A DNA stretch of 15,692 bases, taken from contig JBAXSZ010000039.1 in the NCBI GenBank assembly GCA_037130455.1, positions 1 through 15,692 on the forward strand. The letters run 5' to 3'. Positions 1 to 6,792 of the stretch are shown in pieces (positions within the stretch are counted from its first letter, which is position 1; the number at the start of each line of letters is the position of its first letter). The translations under genes and the position numbers were made by a program. Source of the stretch: CAIMZW01 sp037130455. Lineage in GTDB: Bacteria; Actinomycetota; Actinomycetes; Nanopelagicales; Nanopelagicaceae. The notes under the pieces were generated by a model. It made no database searches. It was not told the origin of the DNA and saw only the letters and a program-made list of their open reading frames with translations.

Positions 1-45
1 CCGGTGATTAAGAGTCACCTGCTCTACCAACTGAGCTAACAACGC
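1..45 (-). tRNA. tRNA-Lys(CTT), partial (5' part only)
   Basis: The reverse complement begins with the acceptor strand GCGTTGT, then TA and a D-arm with stem GCTC/GAGC and loop AGTTGGTA. The anticodon arm has stem GGTGA/TCACC around loop CTCTTAA, giving anticodon CTT (reads AAG, lysine). The variable loop, T-arm and 3' acceptor strand lie beyond the window edge, so the gene is cut by the window and not broken. It lies 63 bp downstream of the glnB stop on the same strand. Confidence 0.9.
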
Positions 46-108
46 GGGAAAAACTACTTTTACGTGCGGAGGAGACCCTATCAGCGTTCAGAGAGCCGAG
101 CAAAAACC

Positions 109-447
109 TTAAAGAGCGTCTGGCCCACGTTCATTTGTTCGAACTCGAACTACGGTTTCAACGGGGGTGACCCAGACTTTTCCATCCCCGATTGAACCCG
201 AAAATGCAGTTGACACAATTAAGTCAAGAATCCGATCCAAGTCGGTGTTATCGACGAGGACTTCTACTCGAACTTTGGGTATGAAGTCGACGTTGTATTC
301 AGCTCCGCGATAAACCTCTTTATGACCTTTTTGGCGGCCAAAACCTGATGCTTCGGAAACAGTCATTCCCTGAATTCCATGTGCCTGCAGCGCGCTCTTA
401 ATCTCTTCAACTTTGGGTGGTTTAACTATTGCAGTAATGAGTTTCAT
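109..447 (-). CDS. glnB: PII nitrogen regulatory protein GlnB/GlnK
   Basis: Trimeric PII signal protein that binds ATP/ADP and 2-oxoglutarate and reports nitrogen/carbon status to targets such as AmtB, adenylyltransferases and transporters. The 112 residues match the family length and align without gaps to standard PII numbering. Q39 and K58 are the 2-oxoglutarate contacts, Y51 is the T-loop modification tyrosine, the B-loop runs G84-S-I-G-D-G-K90, and R101/R103 are the C-terminal nucleotide contacts. The protein ends in the usual GPDAL-type tail. The ATG is preceded by a clear CGGAGG Shine-Dalgarno. Only 31 bp separate it from the upstream ppa, so the two are probably co-transcribed. Neither amtB nor glnD, the usual actinobacterial partners, is in this window. 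Whether it is the GlnB or GlnK paralogue cannot be told from sequence alone. Confidence 0.95.
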   Translation of the reverse strand: MKLITAIVKPPKVEEIKSALQAHGIQGMTVSEASGFGRQKGHKEVYRGAEYNVDFIPKVRVEVLVDNTDLDRILDLIVSTAFSGSIGDGKVWVTPVETVVRVRTNERGPDAL

Positions 448-478
448 TGCGCCTCCGTTGACTTACTCATTTACTCGA

Positions 479-961
479 TTAATGGTTGCCGTAACGGGCG
501 TATGAGTTGTTGATCTCTGTTTGGGCATCGTCGTGGTTAACCCATTCGCCACCGATTACTTTTTTACCGGGTTCCAGCGCTTTGTAAACCTCAAAGAAAT
601 GTTGGATTTCATCGAGTTCATATTTAGCGACATCTGCCAAGTCTTGAATATGGTTCTTTCGAATATCTCCGGCCGCAACACAGAGAAGTTTGTCATCGCC
701 GCCAGCCTCATCTTCCATTCGATACATGCCAATCACTCGACAGGAGACCACACAGCCAGGGAAGGTGGGCTCGTCCAACATTACGAGCGCGTCGAGCGGG
801 TCGCCATCATTGGAAAGGGTGCTTTTTACAAAGCCGTAGTCGTAGGGATACCGGGTTGATGTAAAGAGCATGCGATCGAGGCGAATCTCGCCAGTTTCAT
901 GGTCAATTTCGTATTTATTGCGACTGCCCGCAGGGATTTCGATGACGACGTCGAAAATCAT
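479..961 (-). CDS. ppa: Inorganic pyrophosphatase, family I
   Basis: Soluble Mg-dependent enzyme that hydrolyses PPi to two phosphates and so drives biosynthetic reactions forward. The N-terminal block FDVVIEIPAGSRNKYE is typical of actinobacterial Ppa. The family signature DGDPLDA (the metal-binding aspartates) is intact, as are the downstream GGDDKLL and HFFEVYK blocks. I place the start at the ATG at 961, giving 160 aa, because related proteins such as M. tuberculosis Ppa begin at the equivalent MxFDV. An in-frame GTG at 976 would add only MFVES, and neither start has a convincing Shine-Dalgarno (GGAAAG lies just before the ATG). The gene is followed at 31 bp by glnB and preceded by tRNA-His. 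Confidence 0.95.
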   Translation of the reverse strand: MIFDVVIEIPAGSRNKYEIDHETGEIRLDRMLFTSTRYPYDYGFVKSTLSNDGDPLDALVMLDEPTFPGCVVSCRVIGMYRMEDEAGGDDKLLCVAAGDIRKNHIQDLADVAKYELDEIQHFFEVYKALEPGKKVIGGEWVNHDDAQTEINNSYARYGNH

Positions 962-1016
962 GCTTTCCACGAACACCTGACCATCTGCTTGCGAGGCAAG
1001 CTCTAGGGCAAAAAAG

Positions 1017-1093
1017 TGGGGTGAGCGACGGGGCTCGAACCCGCGACATCTCGGACCACAACCGAGTGCTCTACCAGCTGAGCTACGCCCACC
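1017..1093 (-). tRNA. tRNA-His(GTG)
   Basis: The reverse complement folds as a full cloverleaf: acceptor GTGGGCG with CGCTCAC (one G-U pair), D-stem GCTC/GAGC, an anticodon arm whose loop TTGTGGT carries GTG, and a T-arm with TTCGAGC loop. It has the histidine identity features, a G at -1 (position 1093) and discriminator C73 (position 1020). The 3' CCA appears to be encoded (1017-1019). Confidence 0.95.
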
Positions 1094-1159
1094 ATGAGGG
1101 GGTAATACTAGCGCACGCTAGGGAAGGGCCTTTAATCGAATCCGGTTGATTTAGGCTGG

Positions 1160-1711
1160 TTAGGAAGGAATAAAGATGGAACTTCGGTAGTAGTCCAATT
1201 CATCTATGGAGTCGCGAATATCACCAAGTGCCCGGTGATTTCCAGTCTTTTTTGGTGAAGCAAAATAAACACGGGGATACCAGCGGCGCGCTAATTCTTT
1301 GATGGAAGAGACGTCAACGGTTCGGTAATGCAGGTAATCGTTCACGGCGGGCAGATCGCGAGCGATGAAGGTCCGGTCTACGGAGACGGAATTTCCGGCT
1401 AGCGGAGATTTTCCGGCCTCTGGGGCATATTTCTTCAAGTATTCCAAAATCTTGGTTTCGGCTTCGGATAACGAAACCCCATTCGGGATTTCCAGGATCA
1501 GCCCAGATTCAGTGTGCATATTGCGAACGAAGTCATTCATCCCATCTAAGTGTTCTTGCTCCACCTTGATGACAAGATCCACGCCTTCGCCCAAAATATT
1601 GAGCTGGGAATCGGTGACCAAGACTGCAATCTCGACCAGTACATCTTTATTAAGGTCTAAGCCAGTCATTTCACAGTCGACCCAAATCAGGTTGGGGGAG
1701 TCAGAAGCCAT
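1160..1711 (-). CDS. orn: Oligoribonuclease (DEDDh 3'-5' exoribonuclease)
   Basis: Degrades RNA of two to five nucleotides, including pGpG from cyclic-di-GMP turnover, to mononucleotides. At 183 aa it has the usual Orn length. The catalytic set is complete: D12 and E14 in WVDCEMTGLD, D112 in NSVSVDRTF, and H159 and D164 in NHRALGDI. The segment with WYPRVYFASPKKTGNHRA is characteristic of Orn as opposed to DnaQ-type exonucleases. There is no Shine-Dalgarno before the ATG. Instead TAGGCT ends 6 nt upstream, which suggests a leaderless transcript. The gene is divergent from pstC, with a shared 130-bp intergenic region. Confidence 0.96.
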   Translation of the reverse strand: MASDSPNLIWVDCEMTGLDLNKDVLVEIAVLVTDSQLNILGEGVDLVIKVEQEHLDGMNDFVRNMHTESGLILEIPNGVSLSEAETKILEYLKKYAPEAGKSPLAGNSVSVDRTFIARDLPAVNDYLHYRTVDVSSIKELARRWYPRVYFASPKKTGNHRALGDIRDSIDELDYYRSSIFIPS

Positions 1712-1717
1712 TGGTCA

Positions 1718-1723
1718 AGCCTA
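1718..1723 (-). promoter_or_regulatory. Putative -10 element of a leaderless orn promoter
   Basis: Read on the minus strand this is TAGGCT, matching the actinobacterial TANNNT -10 pattern, followed by exactly 6 nt and then the orn ATG. That spacing would put the transcription start on the A of the ATG. No Shine-Dalgarno is present, which agrees. This is inference from spacing and motif only. Confidence 0.45.
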
Positions 1724-1769
1724 GGGCACCCTACGCTGGCTAAAAATCGGGGAATCGGGCTGGGTTCGA

Positions 1770-1824
1770 TTTCACCTGTCGTTCACCTTCGGTTCACCTG
1801 AGTTCCACATATTTCCACCCCACA
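1770..1824 (+). promoter_or_regulatory. PHO box (PhoP-type direct repeats) upstream of pstC
   Basis: Three near-perfect 11-bp direct repeat units start at 1770, 1781 and 1792, each carrying the core TTCACCT (the latter two GTTCACCT). Two degenerate units continue in phase at 1803 and 1814. Direct repeats of 11 bp with GTTCACC-like cores are the known PhoP-binding architecture in Streptomyces and mycobacteria. The array ends just upstream of the proposed -10 at 1830, so the weak units would cover the -35 region, as expected for an activator that replaces a poor -35. Confidence 0.85.
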
Positions 1825-1829
1825 ACCGA

Positions 1830-1835
1830 CACTAT
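1830..1835 (+). promoter_or_regulatory. Putative -10 element of a leaderless pstC promoter
   Basis: CACTAT lies 6 nt before the pstC GTG and downstream of the PHO box. The match to TATAAT is modest, but the spacing is the same as for orn, and no Shine-Dalgarno precedes the GTG. A transcription start on the GTG would give a leaderless mRNA. Confidence 0.35.
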
Positions 1836-1841
1836 CCGCGT

Positions 1842-2831
1842 GTGAGTTCAATGATGGCTGAAAAAGTCGCCCCTCCTTCCCCTAGGGAAATCACGACAAA
1901 ACCCCGGGTTTCCGATCGGGTTTTTCGTGGAACGGTGACCGGTGTCGGAATGTTGTCTTTGCTCATTCTTACCTTAATTGGACTCTTTCTTGCGTTGCGT
2001 GGATTTCAAACATTTAAATCTGAAGGCATTAGTTTTCTTACTGGTTACAAATGGGAATCAGTGACTTCCGACTCTGGAAAAGTAACCAATGTTTTTGGCG
2101 TCGGCGCTATGTTGATCGGAACCGTGTTAATTGCGCTTGTTGCTCTTTTTGTTGGCGTGCCGCTTTCAGTCTTGTGCGCGCTTTTCTTAACTTTCTATGT
2201 TCCGGACCGATTGAAGAAATTGCTAGTCAGTGTTGTCGACTTGATGGCGGCTTTCCCGTCGATCTTGTATGGCCTTTGGGGATATTTCGTATTGATGCCG
2301 ATGGCCGAATATTGGGCAAAGCTGCTCTATAAATATTTACGATGGATCCCGATTTTCGATGCTCCGCAACCCTTCTTCGAGCGCTCGCCATTTATTGCTG
2401 GGTTAGTTCTTGCCATCATGATCATTCCCATTGTGACTTCAGTTTCGCGAGAAATTTTCGCCCAAACTCCTTTAGACCGAATTCAAGCTGCCTATGCACT
2501 GGGTGCAACTCGTTGGGCCATGATCAAGACCGTTGTGCTGCCATTTGGTTCCAGCGGAGTTGTTGGCGGGGCTATGTTGGGCTTGGGCCGTGCCTTCGGC
2601 GAAACAGTGGCGGTGTTTTCTGTCCTTAATGTGGTCTTCAAAGCGAACTTCCACATTCTTTATGGAGCCGGTGGAAACGTCGCTTCGATGATTATTTTAA
2701 AATGGGGCGAGGCCGTGGGCGATGAAACTAAAGCTCTCTTGGCTGCAGGTTTCGTGCTTTTTGTGCTCACATTATTGATCAATATGGCGGCCAACTCCAT
2801 CGTCAAGCGAACTTTGAAGTCTGGTAAATAA
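1842..2831 (+). CDS. pstC: Phosphate ABC transporter permease PstC
   Basis: One of two membrane subunits of the high-affinity phosphate importer. Its 329 aa hold an N-terminal cytoplasmic tail (about 1-30), a first membrane helix (about 31-55), an extracytoplasmic loop, then helices at about 84-119, 128-155, 183-200, 235-265 and 298-320. The cytoplasmic EAA loop that docks on PstB is clear at about 216-248 (AAYALGATRWAMIK, then GRAFGETVA). The start is GTG with no Shine-Dalgarno; ATGs at codons 4 and 5 are alternatives. The GTG is preferred because a -10-like hexamer and PHO box are positioned for a leaderless start. It is followed after one base by pstA. The usual first gene, pstS, is not upstream; it lies downstream of pstB. 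Confidence 0.95.
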   Translation: MSSMMAEKVAPPSPREITTKPRVSDRVFRGTVTGVGMLSLLILTLIGLFLALRGFQTFKSEGISFLTGYKWESVTSDSGKVTNVFGVGAMLIGTVLIALVALFVGVPLSVLCALFLTFYVPDRLKKLLVSVVDLMAAFPSILYGLWGYFVLMPMAEYWAKLLYKYLRWIPIFDAPQPFFERSPFIAGLVLAIMIIPIVTSVSREIFAQTPLDRIQAAYALGATRWAMIKTVVLPFGSSGVVGGAMLGLGRAFGETVAVFSVLNVVFKANFHILYGAGGNVASMIILKWGEAVGDETKALLAAGFVLFVLTLLINMAANSIVKRTLKSGK

Positions 2832-2832
2832 G

Positions 2833-3888
2833 ATGACATTGTCTGCAGCGCAGGTCGCCCCACAAAAGCCTTGGCAATCATCACCAAAAGAAATGGCTCC
2901 AACCTTCCTCTTGTTGTTAGCTTCGTTAGCTGCATCAGTTGCGGTCGTAGCGATTACGCCGATGAAGGGAAAGTTGGCGTACGCCTTCCTCTTCTTTATT
3001 TTTGGAACTGCTTCTCTCTCCATCCGAAAATGGCGAATACGCGGACGCGCTGCCGCAGCCGATGCCATTGTTTCCTCGATTGCTCTTACCGGCGCAACTC
3101 TGGTGTTCACTCCAGTTATAAGTATCCTGGCGACAACTATTTCTCATGGCGTGAAGGGTTTGCACTGGTCGCTCTTTACGCAAACTATGTTTAGCGCTTC
3201 TTATCAAGATCCAATTTCAGCTGGCGGGTTGTTGCATGCGCTGGTCGGAACTCTCTACCTCATCTTGATTTCAATGATTCTTTCAGTGCCAATGGGAATT
3301 TTGACTGCTTTATATCTGACCGAAATCAAAGGTCCTGGCGCTAACTTTATTCAGTTCATTGTTCAGGCCATGTCTGGCGTACCTTCAGTTGTAGCTGGTC
3401 TTTTTATCTTTGCATCCATCATTGTGACTACCCCGATAAAAGCGTCAGCAATAGCGGGCGCCTTTGCACTTTCAATTTTGATGATTCCAACTGTTACTAG
3501 AACAGCACAAGAAGTGTTGTTATTGGTTCCGAATGATCTTCGTGAAGCCGGCCAGGCCCTTGGGGCCACACAGTGGAAGACGGTCGCAACGATCGTCGTT
3601 CCAGCCGCTCGAAATGGATTAATCACGGCCACAATCTTGGGTGTGGCACGTATCGCAGGTGAAACCGCCCCACTTCTCTTTACAATTGGTGGGTCAGATA
3701 AATTGAATTGGAACCCATTCAAGGACTACCAAGGGGCACTTCCTTTCTACGTCTGGAAAGGCTTGTTGATGGGAACACCTGAATCCATTCAACGCGCCTG
3801 GACTGGCATTCTGATTTTGCTTATTTTAGTTTTGTTACTTTTTGTTGCGGCTAGAACTCTTGGTGGTAGAAGGATGAAATCGAAATGA
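2833..3888 (+). CDS. pstA: Phosphate ABC transporter permease PstA
   Basis: Second membrane subunit of the phosphate importer, pairing with PstC. At 351 aa it is somewhat longer than many PstA proteins. The first 110 residues add two membrane segments (about 22-62) and a basic loop (KWRIRGR) before a further helix (about 78-104). The conserved permease core begins near residue 131, and its EAA loop lies at about 238-268 (AGQALGATQWKTV), followed by GVARIAGETAPLL, which is diagnostic of PstA. The ATG follows the pstC stop after one base, and its own stop overlaps the pstB ATG by 4 bp (ATGA). Translational coupling across pstCAB is therefore likely. Confidence 0.95.
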   Translation: MTLSAAQVAPQKPWQSSPKEMAPTFLLLLASLAASVAVVAITPMKGKLAYAFLFFIFGTASLSIRKWRIRGRAAAADAIVSSIALTGATLVFTPVISILATTISHGVKGLHWSLFTQTMFSASYQDPISAGGLLHALVGTLYLILISMILSVPMGILTALYLTEIKGPGANFIQFIVQAMSGVPSVVAGLFIFASIIVTTPIKASAIAGAFALSILMIPTVTRTAQEVLLLVPNDLREAGQALGATQWKTVATIVVPAARNGLITATILGVARIAGETAPLLFTIGGSDKLNWNPFKDYQGALPFYVWKGLLMGTPESIQRAWTGILILLILVLLLFVAARTLGGRRMKSK

Positions 3889-4775
3889 CTTTCTCATATG
3901 ACAAAGATGACGGAGACGATATGTCTGTAGAAATAGCCCTTTCGAAATCATCGCTCGGAGATGTTGCTAAAGAGCGAGCTGCCGCGAAGACTCCTGGTAA
4001 TGCTCCTTTAGGTTCCGGACTTGAAGCAAGATCCATTCACGCTTGGTTTGGAAAGCACCATGCGGTTTCCGATATTTCCTTAGATTTTGCTGCTGGAACT
4101 GTAACCGCGCTCATTGGTCCTTCCGGCTGCGGTAAGTCCACTTTTATTCGAACACTCAATCGCATGCACGAATTTATTCCAAGCGCCGCAATGGCCGGAG
4201 AAGTTCTATTGGATGGCAAAGATGTTTATGCAAAAGGCACGGACGTGACCAAGGTCCGGCTGCAGATTGGAATGGTTTTTCAGAAGCCCAATCCATTTCC
4301 TTCGATGACTATTGGTGAAAATGTACTTTCTGGTTTGAAATTGGCTCAGTTAAAAGTCTCTGATCGCGACGACTTGATGCAAGAATGTTTGGAGCGCGCT
4401 GGATTGTGGTCAGAGGTTAAGGACCGTTTAGGCGCACACGCTGGCGGTCTTTCTGGCGGACAACAACAACGCCTCTGTATCGCCCGAGCCCTGGCAGTAA
4501 AACCTAAAGTACTTCTTATGGATGAGCCTTGTTCTGCTCTTGACCCTGGGTCAACACTACGAATCGAAGATACCATTGGTCAATTGGCTCAAACCATGAC
4601 GATCATCATCGTTACTCATAACATGCAGCAAGCAGCACGCGTGAGCGACTACACCGCATTTTTCTTGTCAGACGGCGGCCCAGGCTCCATGATTGAAGTT
4701 GGTCCAACTAATGAAATATTCAGCCGACCTCGCGATGAGCGCACCGAGAACTACGTTTCTGGGCGTTTTGGCTAG
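3885..4775 (+). CDS. pstB: Phosphate ABC transporter ATP-binding protein PstB
   Basis: ATPase of the phosphate importer. With this start it has 296 aa and all ABC motifs: Walker A GPSGCGKST (78-86), Q-loop Q133 in VFQKPNPFP (a PstB hallmark), signature LSGGQQQR (189-196), Walker B VLLMDEPCSALDP with E214, and switch histidine H245 in THNM. It carries an N-terminal extension of about 45 residues before the ABC fold, and the first 13 are acidic. A second in-frame ATG at 3921 (M13) has a better-spaced GGAG than the ATG at 3885, so the true protein may be 284 aa. The 3885 ATG overlaps the pstA stop (ATGA), favouring coupled translation from there. The gene is followed by a 154-bp gap holding a PHO box, then pstS. 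Confidence 0.95.
   Translation: MTFSYDKDDGDDMSVEIALSKSSLGDVAKERAAAKTPGNAPLGSGLEARSIHAWFGKHHAVSDISLDFAAGTVTALIGPSGCGKSTFIRTLNRMHEFIPSAAMAGEVLLDGKDVYAKGTDVTKVRLQIGMVFQKPNPFPSMTIGENVLSGLKLAQLKVSDRDDLMQECLERAGLWSEVKDRLGAHAGGLSGGQQQRLCIARALAVKPKVLLMDEPCSALDPGSTLRIEDTIGQLAQTMTIIIVTHNMQQAARVSDYTAFFLSDGGPGSMIEVGPTNEIFSRPRDERTENYVSGRFG
3912..3915 (+). promoter_or_regulatory. Possible internal Shine-Dalgarno for an alternative pstB start
   Basis: GGAG stands 5 nt before the in-frame ATG at 3921, closer to ideal spacing than the AAGGA lying about 10 nt before the ATG at 3885. It could set the real start or allow two forms of PstB. Confidence 0.3.
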
Positions 4776-4804
4776 ACCGTTCTAGACCGAAGTACCACAA
4801 ATCG

Positions 4805-4848
4805 CTTCACCATTTGTTCACTTTGAGTTAGCCGGCACTTCAGGTGTT
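4805..4848 (+). promoter_or_regulatory. Second PHO box, upstream of pstS
   Basis: Four 11-bp units in strict phase start at 4805 (CTTCACCATTT), 4816 (GTTCACTTTGA), 4827 (GTTAGCCGGCA) and 4838 (CTTCAGGTGTT). The first two match the TTCACC core of the pstC box, while the third and fourth are degenerate. This gives pstS its own likely PhoP-controlled promoter within the 154-bp pstB-pstS gap. Upstream of it is only a short CTAGACCG duplication (4772, 4782) of no clear meaning. Confidence 0.75.
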
Positions 4849-4874
4849 GTCTAGGAAGAGTTTCTTGCGAACTT

Positions 4875-4880
4875 TACAGT
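4875..4880 (+). promoter_or_regulatory. Candidate -10 element for pstS
   Basis: TACAGT fits TANNNT and lies 26 bp downstream of the second PHO box. It would give a leader of about 40 nt that includes the GGAAGG ribosome-binding site before the pstS ATG. Other AT-rich hexamers nearby are nearly as good, so this is tentative. Confidence 0.25.
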
Positions 4881-4929
4881 TTGGATACGTAACCGCTTAT
4901 TCCTATGTACTTAACCTGGAAGGGTTTGA

Positions 4930-6069
4930 ATGAAACTTTCACGATCAACCAAGATTGCCACTGCTGGTGCAGCCGCAATACTTCTAGCATTTGCTCCTAT
5001 CGCCAATGCCGCTGTTCTTAAAGCCGCAGGCGCAACTTCTGTTTCTGGAATCATCGACAAGTGCAAGGCTGAATATCAAGCTGCCACTGGTGATTCTTAC
5101 GATTATCCAGGCGGCGGTTCTGGCGCTGGCAAGACTGCCATGCAAAACAAGACCGTTGACTTTGCATTCTCTGATTCAGTTCACGCAACACCTGTTGCCA
5201 ACGAAATCCACATCCCAACCGTCATCTGGCCAGTTGGAATTTTGACTAACCTCAACACCGCAAAGCCTTTGAACCTTTCCCGCGAAACAATCGCCGGAAT
5301 TTTCGCTGGAACTATCACAAAGTGGAATGACCCAGCAATCGTTGCAGATAACAACAAGACAATCACCACTGTTGTTTTGAAGAAGAACAACGGCGTTGTC
5401 GTCAAGGACCAGCAAGGCAATCCAGTTGTTCTACGTACCCAAACTTCAAATATCAGCCGTACCATGCCAAACCAAGCCATCACCGTTATCTACCGTGCCG
5501 ACAACTCAGGTACCACCAATAACTTGGTTCGCGCATTGAACAAGTCAGTTCCTTCAATTTGGACCAAGGCTCCTGCTGATGCTTTCAGTGCTGCTTTCCC
5601 TGGTGACATCACCAAGGATCCAGTTCACTTCCGTTCAGCTTCAGGTTCAGCTGGTGTTTCCCAGTTGGCAAAGAACACCAAGTATTCGATTACCTATTCT
5701 GAAATTTCTTTCGCTGCTGCCTACGGTCTTCAATTGACTAACGTCATCAACGCCGCCGGTAACTCAATCACTCCAAACTCAGATTCCGCTCTTGCAATGG
5801 CTGCGCAAGCAACCGTGAACGCAGACGGTACCGTAGCGTTTGATTACAATGCCAAGGATCCAGCTGTTTATCCGTTCACAGCTACCACTTATGCATTAGC
5901 GCTTACTAACTATGGTGATACTGCAAAGGCTGCTTCCGTCAAGAAGGCTATTAGCTTCCTTGGCTTCAACTGCCCTGGACTTCACCCAGAACTTGGTTTT
6001 GCTAAAACCACAGAGACAAGTGTCTTCGGAATAAAGCTCCTGGCTCAGCTTGCAAAGCTTGGCGCTTAA
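4930..6069 (+). CDS. pstS: Phosphate-binding protein PstS
   Basis: Extracytoplasmic phosphate receptor of the Pst importer, 379 aa. It has a Sec signal peptide: basic MKLSRSTK, a hydrophobic stretch to about residue 22, and probable cleavage after A27 in PIANA/AV. The mature domain shows the PstS-family blocks AAGATSVSG, PGGGSGAGK (phosphate-binding glycines), VDFAFSDS, AGIFAGTITKWND, YRADNSGTTN and the SGSAGVSQ block. There is no lipobox cysteine at the cleavage site, unlike most Gram-positive PstS lipoproteins, and no C-terminal anchor. A good GGAAGG site precedes the ATG. The gene lies downstream of pstB behind its own PHO box and is followed by a strong terminator, which suits separate high expression of the binding protein. 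Confidence 0.95.
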   Translation: MKLSRSTKIATAGAAAILLAFAPIANAAVLKAAGATSVSGIIDKCKAEYQAATGDSYDYPGGGSGAGKTAMQNKTVDFAFSDSVHATPVANEIHIPTVIWPVGILTNLNTAKPLNLSRETIAGIFAGTITKWNDPAIVADNNKTITTVVLKKNNGVVVKDQQGNPVVLRTQTSNISRTMPNQAITVIYRADNSGTTNNLVRALNKSVPSIWTKAPADAFSAAFPGDITKDPVHFRSASGSAGVSQLAKNTKYSITYSEISFAAAYGLQLTNVINAAGNSITPNSDSALAMAAQATVNADGTVAFDYNAKDPAVYPFTATTYALALTNYGDTAKAASVKKAISFLGFNCPGLHPELGFAKTTETSVFGIKLLAQLAKLGA

Positions 6070-6092
6070 TTCTCAACTAAGTTAAAAGAAAA

Positions 6093-6126
6093 AGCGGGCT
6101 GCCTGAGGGGGCGGCCCGCTTTTTTA
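6093..6126. terminator. Bidirectional rho-independent terminator between pstS and the exonuclease gene
   Basis: An 11-bp stem (6093-6103 with 6110-6120, GC-rich, one G-U pair) closes a 6-nt loop and is followed by a run of T on the plus strand. The A-rich stretch on the left flank gives a T-rich run on the minus strand, so it can serve both pstS and the convergent exonuclease gene whose stop is at 6136. Confidence 0.92.
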
Positions 6127-6135
6127 TTTCGAAAA

Positions 6136-6792
6136 TCAAGAAGAATGCTGACGGGAAATATCGAATAAGTCTTGAAGAGTAAGACCTCGCTCGCGGTGGA
6201 TTCGGTGCCTTCGATCTAAATCGGTAGCCAGGGCAAGGAAGACCACAGCAGTGGTTAAAGCATCGCCAAGTGCATGATGGGGCGAGTACACGGGCAGCCC
6301 TAGGTGGCGAGCTATAAATTCCAACGAAGGTTCTTTACCTGTCCCTGGCGCCTTTATCCCGCACGCCCGCGCCAAAGAGGCAGTATCTAATACCTGTTTG
6401 GGATATGGGAAACCAGTCCCTTTGAACTTGTCAGCTAAAAATGCGCGCTCAACCCAAGCAGCGTGAGCAATTAGGGTTCGTCCGGTTAATTCATTGACTA
6501 AGTTTGGAATGACTTCCTGTAAGGATTTGGCGCTTTCCAAATCAACCGAGCGCAGCCCGTGGATAAGCACTGAGGAAATCGAAGGATGGCCGGTCGGTTT
6601 GATCACTTGATAGAAATTGGATTTGCTAGCGATACGACCAAGATGAATCTGGGTAACGCCGATGGAAATGATTTCATCGCGCTTGAGGTTCAACCCCGTC
6701 GCTTCCAGATCTATCGAACAGTAATCAATTTCTTTCCAGGGTAAATCCAAGATATTAGGCGAAATTTGAGCAAACCTCTTTGGCCATTTCAT
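6136..6792 (-). CDS. DEDDh 3'-5' exonuclease (DnaQ-like), partner of the DUF294 protein
   Basis: Predicted cytoplasmic exonuclease of the DnaQ/RNase T superfamily. With the ATG at 6792 it has 218 aa. Motif I is SIDLEATGL (D28, E30), motif II is IAHAAWVERAFL, and motif III is HHALGDA (H172, D177). In motif II the usual aspartate is replaced by glutamate (E115), a change to note but still acidic. I choose the 6792 start because its ATG overlaps the upstream stop as ATGA. An ATG at 6810 adds six residues, and neither has a clear Shine-Dalgarno. No polymerase domain is attached. From memory, exonuclease genes next to DUF294/CBS genes recur in proteobacteria, so the two products probably act together. 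The substrate is unknown. Confidence 0.85.
   Translation of the reverse strand: MKWPKRFAQISPNILDLPWKEIDYCSIDLEATGLNLKRDEIISIGVTQIHLGRIASKSNFYQVIKPTGHPSISSVLIHGLRSVDLESAKSLQEVIPNLVNELTGRTLIAHAAWVERAFLADKFKGTGFPYPKQVLDTASLARACGIKAPGTGKEPSLEFIARHLGLPVYSPHHALGDALTTAVVFLALATDLDRRHRIHRERGLTLQDLFDISRQHSS

Noticed and set aside
521..859. 112-codon open frame antisense to ppa
   Set aside because: No recognisable family, no convincing ribosome-binding site, and the opposite strand carries an intact pyrophosphatase.
962..976. Upstream GTG start for ppa
   Set aside because: It adds only five residues that actinobacterial Ppa proteins lack, and it has no Shine-Dalgarno.
2772..3207. Open frames antisense to pstA (minus strand)
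   Set aside because: Low-complexity, shadow-like translations opposite the conserved PstC/PstA permease sequence; nothing supports expression.
4772..4789. Tandem CTAGACCG repeat just after pstB
   Set aside because: Only two copies of 8 bp with a 10-bp period, overlapping the pstB stop; no hairpin and out of phase with the PHO box, so likely chance.
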